This document shows positions 7,553 to 12,496 of a stretch of DNA of 20,595 nucleotides, in pieces. The position numbers and the translations under genes are program-made. How positions within the stretch are numbered: the stretch's first letter is position 1; each line of letters opens with the position of its first letter. Under the pieces are notes generated by a model. It saw only the letters and a list, made by a program, of their open reading frames with translations. It ran no database searches and was not told the DNA's origin. Source of the stretch: Tyzzerella sp. UBA1042 (lineage in GTDB: Bacteria; Bacillota; Clostridia; Lachnospirales; Anaerotignaceae); NCBI GenBank assembly GCA_002316675.1, contig DCDZ01000014.1:26999-47593 (forward strand), given 5' to 3'.

Positions 7553-8410
7553 ATGGACGTTTCTAATATTTTATTTCCGATCCTTAGTATCGGTGGACTC
7601 GGTGTTGTTTTTGGCGCAGGCCTTGGCATCGCCGGCGAGGTCTTCAAGGTTGAAGAAGACCCCAAATTGGGCGAGATTTTAGAGGTTCTCCCCGGTGCAA
7701 ACTGTGGCGGCTGCGGGTTCCCCGGCTGCGGCGGTCTTGCGGCAGCAATTGCTTCTGGAAATGCACCTGTAAACGGTTGTCCCGTTGGCGGTGCTGCGGT
7801 AGCAGAAAAAGTTGCGGCTATTATGGGTGTTGAGGCTTCTTCCGGTGCACCGGTTGCCGCTTTTGTAAAGTGCGGCGGTACTTGTGAAAAAGCCAAAGAC
7901 AAATATGAATACTTTGGCATTGAGGACTGCAACATGGCTGTACAGTTGGCTGCCGGCGGCTCCAGAAGCTGCTCTTATGCCTGCTTAGGCCTTGGAAGCT
8001 GCAAAAAAGCTTGTGCTTTTGATGCCATTGAGATTCAAGATGGTATTGCCGTTGTGGATAAGGATAAATGTGTTGCCTGCGGCCAGTGCGTATCCGCCTG
8101 CCCCAAGCATATCATTGAGCTTCTTCCCGCAAAGAACAAGATTAAAGTAAAGTGTTCCTCCAAGGACATTGGCAAAAACGTAATGCAGGTTTGCTCCGTT
8201 GGCTGTATTGCATGTAAAATTTGTGAAAAGAATTGTCCGTTCGACGCAATTCATGTAATCGACAACCTTGCTGTAATTGACTATGACAAGTGTAAAGCCT
8301 GCGGCATTTGTGCAAACAAGTGTCCGAAGGGCACAATTACAGGCAAGAAGCCGGCACCTCCTGTTCAGGCGGCTGCACCGGCGGCAGCGGCAGAAAAATC
8401 TGCGCAGTGA
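7553..8410 (+). CDS. rnfB: Rnf complex subunit B (ferredoxin-accepting iron-sulfur protein)
   Basis: RnfB takes electrons from reduced ferredoxin. Its 285 residues comprise an N-terminal membrane helix (about 6-28) and the typical CGGCGFPGCG cluster motif (Cys51, 54, 59 and 76). A central cysteine-rich region includes Cys140, 144, 150 and 154. Ferredoxin-like 4Fe-4S motifs follow at CVACGQCVSACP (173-184), CIACKICEKNCP (218-229) and CKACGICANKCP (247-258), and the protein ends in an Ala/Pro/Lys tail. An in-frame GTG at 7544 precedes the chosen ATG at 7553. The ATG is preferred because GGGAGGG (7538-7544) is correctly spaced from it and would overlap the GTG. It is the last gene of the operon, with a terminator about 30 bp downstream. 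Confidence 0.96.
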   Translation: MDVSNILFPILSIGGLGVVFGAGLGIAGEVFKVEEDPKLGEILEVLPGANCGGCGFPGCGGLAAAIASGNAPVNGCPVGGAAVAEKVAAIMGVEASSGAPVAAFVKCGGTCEKAKDKYEYFGIEDCNMAVQLAAGGSRSCSYACLGLGSCKKACAFDAIEIQDGIAVVDKDKCVACGQCVSACPKHIIELLPAKNKIKVKCSSKDIGKNVMQVCSVGCIACKICEKNCPFDAIHVIDNLAVIDYDKCKACGICANKCPKGTITGKKPAPPVQAAAPAAAAEKSAQ

Positions 8411-8442
8411 GACCCAAAAACTAAGTAAATATTGCTATTTTA

Positions 8443-8495
8443 AAGGTGCCTTTTCCTGTGAGTTTATATACCATATGACAAGGCACTTTTTTAAG
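8443..8495 (+). terminator. Intrinsic terminator after rnfB
   Basis: AAGGTGCCTT (8443-8452) pairs with AAGGCACTTT (8480-8489) as a 10-bp stem containing one G-U pair, with a 27-nt loop. The downstream arm runs into a six-T stretch (8487-8492). It lies 32 bp after the rnfB stop codon and would end the rnf transcript. Confidence 0.7.
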
Positions 8496-8569
8496 TTCCA
8501 TTTCATCATGCTAAATTTACAAACAACTCTCCCCCAAAAAAAATTTTGGAGGATTTTGAATAATATTGA

Positions 8570-8888
8570 ATAATTATTTTAATTACACCAAGCCAAGATA
8601 TATATTTAGGTGGAAAATTGGTTACCATTTCAACAATTTCCCAAACAGCCTCTAGCGCGGCGATTACTCCTATGGCTTATTATGAATCTTGGCATTTTGA
8701 TGATACAGCAATCGCACCAGAACCTTATACATCAAAAAAACTAATGGTCGAATGGAACCCCTGATCTAGGTTCCAGCACATTAAAATAGTATTTTAAAAC
8801 CAAGACTGAATATTATAAGGATTCTAAATATAAAGAATACTACTTAGGCGGAACTTTATATGGTGTACAATCTATCAGAAATCATTAA
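8570..8888 (+). pseudogene. Decayed gene for a small exported protein of unknown family
   Basis: Two coding-like stretches in different frames join into one plausible protein. The first (8570-8764) reads ...GGKLVTISTISQTASSAA, resembling the end of a signal peptide, then ITPMAYYESWHFDDTA and on to MVEWNP, where a TGA intervenes. A one-base shift near 8756-8762 continues as PDLGSSTLK, followed by an in-frame TAG at 8787-8789, then YFKTKTEYYKDSKYKEYY, LGGTLYG and VQSIRNH ending at TAA 8888. The mature product would be roughly 75 residues, aromatic-rich and secreted. No start codon for the leading part was found, so the 5' end is also damaged or unrecognised. The surrounding DNA is clearly more AT-rich than the neighbours. 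I do not recognise the family. A sequencing error could cause one lesion, but not readily both plus the missing start. Confidence 0.45.
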
Positions 8889-8911
8889 GCAGATAAAGAG
8901 AAGGGATTTCT

Positions 8912-9010
8912 ATGATTTGGATATGGGTATTGATCATTTTTTCTAGTATAATTATAAGCAAATATTTGGTCTACCCCTTTTTAGGAAGAACCCGGCCTGC
9001 TTCTTTTTAA
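8912..9010 (+). CDS. Possible 32-residue membrane peptide
   Basis: An ATG preceded at ideal distance by GAGAAGGG (8898-8905) opens a 32-codon frame, MIWIWVLIIFSSIIISKYLV followed by YPFLGRTRPASF. Residues 2-21 form one hydrophobic helix and the remainder is short and basic. It starts 23 bp after the decayed exported-protein gene and is followed about 100 bp later by a terminator, so it could be the second gene of that small unit. It may be a real small membrane protein, for example an accessory or protective partner of the exported product, or the first part of a longer gene truncated by decay. Function unknown; support comes only from the ribosome-binding site, composition and context. Confidence 0.35.
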   Translation: MIWIWVLIIFSSIIISKYLVYPFLGRTRPASF

Positions 9011-9061
9011 GATTGACTTAAAACGGATCCTCAGAACAAACACCAGCATTGGAAAAAACTT

Positions 9062-9076
9062 AAGCAAAATTTGCTT
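9062..9076. repeat. Short perfect palindrome AAGCAAA-A-TTTGCTT
   Basis: A 7-bp perfect inverted repeat with a single central base lies in the AT-rich stretch between the small membrane ORF and the following terminator. Possible protein-binding site or chance; no partner copy was seen. Confidence 0.2.
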
Positions 9077-9115
9077 GTATTCTTCCGAAAAAATAATTAA
9101 ATTTGCAATACCTAA

Positions 9116-9157
9116 GGGGTGCCAAAAAACTATGCGTTTATTGCACCCCTTTTTTTA
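9116..9157 (+). terminator. Intrinsic terminator upstream of the DUF4321 gene
   Basis: GGGGTGC (9116-9122) pairs with GCACCCC (9143-9149) as a perfect 7-bp GC-rich stem. The loop contains further A/T pairing, and eight T follow (9150-9157). It closes the 8.5-9.1 kb island on the plus strand and shows that some plus-strand transcript reached this point after the rnf terminator. Confidence 0.8.
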
Positions 9158-9180
9158 ATTGATTTTTATTTTTTGTTCCC

Positions 9181-9209
9181 TTTACCCCCTTTTACAAATA
9201 TGCTATACT
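9181..9209 (+). promoter_or_regulatory. Probable sigma-A promoter of the DUF4321 gene
   Basis: TTTACC (9181-9186), a 17-bp spacer, then TATACT (9204-9209). It lies just after a terminator and about 70 bp before the TTG start at 9279, as expected for a new transcription unit. Confidence 0.5.
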
Positions 9210-9278
9210 ATATTGCATTGGTTGGTAGATTGAAAAAAGTGCCGTAAGCACGATGCTGCAGGTGAGGAGGCAGAAATT

Positions 9279-9536
9279 TTGAAGGGGCAATTACAAAATG
9301 TATGGATATTCATTTTATTTCTTTTGGCCGGCATTGTATTGGGCGGCTTTATCGGAAGCCTTTTTTCCGGCATGCCTGCTTTTAGCTGGTTGGCCTATGG
9401 CAGTGAATTCGGGATTTCCACACCCCTTGTCCTCGACATTGGCGTGCTGAACATTCAGTTTGGATGCACCATTCGATTTACCATTGCAGGCATTATCGGT
9501 ATGATCTTGGCAATTTTTGCATACCGCAAGCTATAA
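9279..9536 (+). CDS. DUF4321 family small membrane protein
   Basis: An 85-residue protein with two hydrophobic helices (about 8-30 and 60-81). The connecting segment has the pattern AYGSEFGISTPLVLDIGVLNIQFG, which I recognise as DUF4321. This is a short membrane protein family of unknown function that often sits just upstream of maf/radC/mreB clusters in Clostridia. The start is TTG; GAGGAGG at 9264-9270 lies 8 bp before it and no in-frame ATG is available at a better position. Here maf and radC are absent between it and mreB. Its position suggests, but does not show, a link to cell-envelope growth. Confidence 0.75.
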   Translation: MKGQLQNVWIFILFLLAGIVLGGFIGSLFSGMPAFSWLAYGSEFGISTPLVLDIGVLNIQFGCTIRFTIAGIIGMILAIFAYRKL

Positions 9537-9539
9537 TTT

Positions 9540-9775
9540 CACAGCCTCTGTATACCATTATTTTTGGAAGAGACCTTTGGAAAGAATCGTCTTTTCCGGA
9601 TAACAAAATTTCGTGCAAAATGTGACGTACAAGCCCTTGCCATAGAGGCTTTTGCGGTGTATAGATATGAATTTCTCAAAGGAATGAAGCGTGGAAAACC
9701 ATTGGTTTTCCAGACCTCTCCGCTATAGATAATTTGTTTATCTACAGTCTGAGCCGCCTGGCGGCTTTTTTTCTG
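9540..9775 (+). ncRNA. Candidate structured RNA or leader ending in a terminator
   Basis: The gap before mreB has no coding frame but is rich in hairpins on the plus strand. They are GGAAAGA/TCTTTTCC (9579-9597, one bulge), GGAAAACC-ATT-GGTTTTCC (9693-9711, perfect 8 bp), TAGATAA-TTTGT-TTATCTA (9726-9744, perfect 7 bp), and AGCCGC-CTG-GCGGCT plus T run (9752-9772). A second TATAGATA copy near 9659-9666 could compete for the TTATCTA strand. The terminal hairpin is a textbook terminator, so a transcript ends here, 60 bp before a separate mreB promoter. A weak TTGGAA...TAACAA at 9577-9606 could start a free-standing RNA of about 160 nt. No known riboswitch or 6S consensus could be confirmed by eye. 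The 5' end is uncertain. Confidence 0.35.
9752..9772 (+). terminator. Intrinsic terminator upstream of mreB
   Basis: AGCCGC (9752-9757), loop CTG, GCGGCT (9761-9766), then a T7 run. The compact GC stem followed directly by T is a typical Rho-independent terminator. It would end the DUF4321 transcript or the candidate RNA before the mreB promoter. Confidence 0.85.
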
Positions 9776-9831
9776 TCATTTTTACAGCAGATAAATCCTA
9801 TTTTTTTAGATAAAATGGCAGGCGGTTTTTA

Positions 9832-9860
9832 TTGAAAAGACAGCGAAAAAGAGGTATGAT
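9832..9860 (+). promoter_or_regulatory. Sigma-A promoter of the mreB-min-rodA cluster
   Basis: TTGAAA (9832-9837), a 17-bp spacer, then TATGAT (9855-9860): five of six matches in each hexamer with ideal spacing. It lies about 90 bp before mreB and after a terminator, so it is the best candidate for the main promoter of the cluster that follows. Confidence 0.7.
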
Positions 9861-9903
9861 AAAATATAAAGCTTTGATTAAGAAGTTTATTTGTGCTGAT
9901 GCT

Positions 9904-9926
9904 AAATTCTGTACAAAACAGAATTT
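9904..9926 (+). promoter_or_regulatory. Leader hairpin just before the mreB ribosome-binding site
   Basis: AAATTCTGT (9904-9912) and ACAGAATTT (9918-9926) form a perfect 9-bp stem with a 5-nt loop. Two T follow, then CC, so termination is unlikely to be strong. The stem ends 9 bp before the GAAAGGGG ribosome-binding site of mreB. Confidence 0.4.
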
Positions 9927-9950
9927 TTCCTATAAGAAAGGGGCTTGAAA

Positions 9951-10979
9951 ATGTTTTCAAAGGATATGGGTATCGACCTCGGTACCGCCAACACACTGGT
10001 GTATATGAAAGAAAAGGGGATTATTGTAAATGAACCCTCTGTTGTTGCCATCAACACCCAAACCAAGGAGGTCCTTGCCGTTGGGAATGAGGCAAAAGAA
10101 ATGATCGGACGTACACCCGGAAATATCATTGCCATTCGCCCTATGAAGGATGGCGTCATTGCCGACTTCGATGTAACACAAGCCATGCTGCGCTATTTTA
10201 TTAATAAAGCTTACGTTCGTTCTATGTTTGGGCCAAAGCCACGCATTGTGATTTGCGTACCCTCCGGTGTTACCGAGGTAGAAAAAAGAGCCGTTTTGGA
10301 GGCTGCCATTGCCGCCGGCTCGAAGGACAAGGATACTTATTTGATTGAGGAACCCATGGCCGCTTCCATCGGCGCAGGCTTGCCTATTGCAGACCCTACA
10401 GGAAGCATGGTGGTAGATATTGGCGGCGGCACCAGCGAAGTGGCAGTCATCTCCCTGGGCGGCATCGTAACCAGCACCTCCCTGCGTGTGGCAGGTGATT
10501 CCTTGGACAACGCCATTGTAAATTTCATTAAAAAAGAATTTAATCTGGCCATCGGCGAGCGTACAGCGGAGGAAATCAAAATCACCATCGGTTCCGCCTA
10601 TCCTTTGGAAAAAGAAGAGATTATGGAAATCCGCGGCCGGGATTTGATCAGCGGGTTACCAAAAACCATTGAAATCACCTCTGTCCATATCCGTGAGGCC
10701 TTGTCCGAACCTATGGACTCTGTCATTGAAACCATCAAACAAACCTTAGAGGCAACCCCGCCGGAGTTGGCCTCGGATATTATGGAGCTGGGCATTACAT
10801 TAACCGGCGGCGGCGCCCTGCTACGCGGGCTTGATAAATTGATTTGTGCCGAAACCGGAATGCCCGTTCATATTGCCAACGAGCCGTTAAATTGTGTGGC
10901 CATGGGTACAGGCCTTGTTTTGGAACACATTGATACATTGAAATCTGTGCTGATCTCTCCCAGAAAAGCACTCTTTTAA
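9951..10979 (+). CDS. mreB: Rod shape-determining protein MreB (bacterial actin)
   Basis: MreB is an ATP-binding actin homologue that forms membrane-attached filaments guiding lateral cell-wall synthesis. This 342-residue protein has the phosphate-1 motif GIDLGTANTLVY (7-18), phosphate-2 DIGGGTSEVAVI (156-167), the LIEEPMAASIGAGLP segment (131-145) and the adenosine motif LTGGGALLRGLDKLI near the C-terminus. A TTG two codons upstream (9945) lies only one base after the ribosome-binding site. ATG 9951, 7 bp after GAAAGGGG, is therefore the start, giving the usual MFSKD N-terminus. First gene of the morphogenesis cluster, with its own strong promoter. Paralogues such as Mbl have near-identical motifs, but the mreCD context supports MreB. 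Confidence 0.97.
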   Translation: MFSKDMGIDLGTANTLVYMKEKGIIVNEPSVVAINTQTKEVLAVGNEAKEMIGRTPGNIIAIRPMKDGVIADFDVTQAMLRYFINKAYVRSMFGPKPRIVICVPSGVTEVEKRAVLEAAIAAGSKDKDTYLIEEPMAASIGAGLPIADPTGSMVVDIGGGTSEVAVISLGGIVTSTSLRVAGDSLDNAIVNFIKKEFNLAIGERTAEEIKITIGSAYPLEKEEIMEIRGRDLISGLPKTIEITSVHIREALSEPMDSVIETIKQTLEATPPELASDIMELGITLTGGGALLRGLDKLICAETGMPVHIANEPLNCVAMGTGLVLEHIDTLKSVLISPRKALF

Positions 10980-11023
10980 CAGAAAACTGAAGTGCATCCC
11001 CCACCTTGAAGGAGCGTTTTACT

Positions 11024-11869
11024 TTGATTCAATTTTGGGAAGAACATAAAAAGAAAATCATTGCTGTTTTTGCAATCCTGATTACTGCCGTTGCTTTATT
11101 TGCCGGCGGTAAAAACTTGAATGCCTCTGCGCTGGAAAGCGTCATAGGCTTTGTTGTTACGCCCTTTCAGGATATTACCACAGGCATTGGCAGCTGGGTG
11201 GAAAGCACGGGGAAGTCTGCCAAGGATAAATCTGTCCTTCTTGAGGAAAACGCACAGCTGAAAGAGGAATTGGCAAAGCTGCAGGACGAAACAAAGCGCC
11301 TTGCCCAGTATGAGAAGGAGAACGAAACATTATCCGCCCTGCTGAAAATTTCTCAAAAATATCCGGAGTACAAAAGCACCGGAACAAAAATTATCGCAAA
11401 AAATCCCGGCGTTTGGTACAACACCTTTACCATAGATAAAGGCACCGGCGACGAGGTATCGGCGAATATGATCCTCATTTCCTCCGGCGGCGTTGTGGGC
11501 AAAATTTTAGAAAGCGGCCACGGCTATTCCAAGGCTCAGTCCATACTGGACAGCCGCAGTGCAGTTCCCGCCATGAGCCTGCGCACAGGGGATTTGGGCG
11601 TTGTGAAAGGGGATTATACCTTAATGAACAACGGGCTTTGTAAAATGGAATATATCGACGCAGAGGCGCAGATTGCCGTAGGCGACGAAATTGTTACCTC
11701 TCAGCTTTCCGAAATTTACCCCGAAGGGCTTTCCATCGGCAAGGTGACGAAAATTGAGACTGACGGCAACGGGCTTACAAAATACGCAGTGATAGAGCCC
11801 TTTGTAGATTTGAAGCATTTGGGCACACTTTTAGTCATTGATAAAAATACGACGGAGGCCTCCCCTTGA
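11024..11869 (+). CDS. mreC: Cell shape-determining protein MreC
   Basis: MreC is a bitopic membrane protein whose outer part contacts PBP2 and helps activate the elongation complex. It has 281 residues. A short cytoplasmic tail and one membrane helix (about 11-28) are followed by a coiled coil (about 66-110, Glu/Lys/Leu-rich). Two beta-barrel segments then include NPGVWYNTFTIDKGTGDEV, ISSGGVVGKILESG, QSILDSRSAVPA and SQLSEIYPEGLSIGKV. An upstream TTG at 11006 would overlap the ribosome-binding site GAAGGAG (11008-11014). The TTG at 11024 lies 9 bp after that site and is taken as the start. The stop codon overlaps the mreD start (TTGA). Confidence 0.93.
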   Translation: MIQFWEEHKKKIIAVFAILITAVALFAGGKNLNASALESVIGFVVTPFQDITTGIGSWVESTGKSAKDKSVLLEENAQLKEELAKLQDETKRLAQYEKENETLSALLKISQKYPEYKSTGTKIIAKNPGVWYNTFTIDKGTGDEVSANMILISSGGVVGKILESGHGYSKAQSILDSRSAVPAMSLRTGDLGVVKGDYTLMNNGLCKMEYIDAEAQIAVGDEIVTSQLSEIYPEGLSIGKVTKIETDGNGLTKYAVIEPFVDLKHLGTLLVIDKNTTEASP

Positions 11870-12378
11870 GAATTCTAGTTACCACTGGTATGGTGTTGCT
11901 TAATTTCATATTGCAGACAACCCTGTTTCAGTATCTGGCAATTCAGGGCATCTTCCCCAATACGGCGCTGGTTATTGTTGTTTCTTACGCCCTTTTGCGG
12001 GGCAGCAAGGAAGGCTGTATTGCAGGGATATGCACAGGGCTGCTGTTCGATATTTTTTTTGCTACCGCAAAAGGCTTTTATGTCTTGCTTTTTCTTGGTA
12101 TCAGCTATTTTACCGGAAAAGGCCAAAAAAATTTTTATCGGGAAAACTACCTGCTCCCCATTATTTTTTGCACCATGGCGGCGGGAATTTTTGAATTCAG
12201 CCATTTTTTCGCAGAATTGCTGTTGCGCAAGGACGGCAATCTTTTGTTTTTCCTGTTCAAAATTTTTCTCCCCACCATTGTATACACCGCAGTTGTTACA
12301 GTGCCCATTTACCGCATCCTGTTTGGTATCAACGAGTGGCTGGAGCTGAAGGAAAAATATAAATACCATCTTTTTTAG
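11866..12378 (+). CDS. mreD: Rod shape-determining protein MreD
   Basis: MreD is a 170-residue integral membrane protein of the elongation complex with about five to six helices. Typical elements are the N-terminal LVTTGMVLLNFILQTTLF, the QGIFPNTALVIVVSYALLRG loop and GCIAGICTGLLFDIFFA. MreD sequences are poorly conserved, so the position directly after mreC and the helix layout carry weight. The start is TTG, supported by ACGGAGG (11852-11858) 7 bp upstream and by the 4-bp overlap with mreC. The next gene starts 118 bp downstream, past a small repeat cluster but no terminator. Confidence 0.9.
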   Translation: MRILVTTGMVLLNFILQTTLFQYLAIQGIFPNTALVIVVSYALLRGSKEGCIAGICTGLLFDIFFATAKGFYVLLFLGISYFTGKGQKNFYRENYLLPIIFCTMAAGIFEFSHFFAELLLRKDGNLLFFLFKIFLPTIVYTAVVTVPIYRILFGINEWLELKEKYKYHLF

Positions 12379-12386
12379 AGCATTCT

Positions 12387-12466
12387 CCCGGAATGGCCGG
12401 GCTTTGGGATGAAATCCCGCAGGGTGATACCTCTCGGGGTGATACCTCTCGGGGTGAAATCCCTTG
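12387..12466. repeat. Hairpin plus 15-bp tandem repeats between mreD and the PBP gene
   Basis: A small hairpin CCCGG-AATGG-CCGGG (12387-12401) is followed by four related units: GGGATGAAATCCCGCA (12406-12421), GGGTGATACCTCTCG twice exactly (12422-12436, 12437-12451) and GGGTGAAATCCCTTG (12452-12466). The first unit is itself palindromic (GGGAT-GAA-ATCCC). There are no unique spacers, so this is not a CRISPR array. It resembles short GGGATGAAATCCC-like intergenic repeats scattered in some clostridial genomes, but copies elsewhere cannot be checked here. Confidence 0.75.
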
Positions 12467-12496
12467 AAAAATTGTCTGTTGCAATAGGAGGAACTG

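Noticed and set aside
8277..8573. 98-codon plus-strand frame overlapping the rnfB end
   Set aside because: It runs out of frame through the rnfB C-terminus and across the rnf terminator; no ribosome-binding site and no family.
9690..9772. ZTP (pfl) riboswitch, suggested by GTGGAAAACCA followed later by CCGCCTGG
   Set aside because: The conserved ACUGGCG-type 5' element and the purine-rich joining segment are not found in the right order. CCGCCTGGCGG is fully explained as a terminator hairpin, and mreB is not a ZTP target.
11875..12369. 164-codon minus-strand frame over mreD
   Set aside because: Antisense to mreD; a low-complexity Gln/Asn/Lys product with no motif and no start signal.
12406..12466. 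CRISPR array
   Set aside because: Units are 15 bp, directly adjacent with no spacers, and there are no cas genes.
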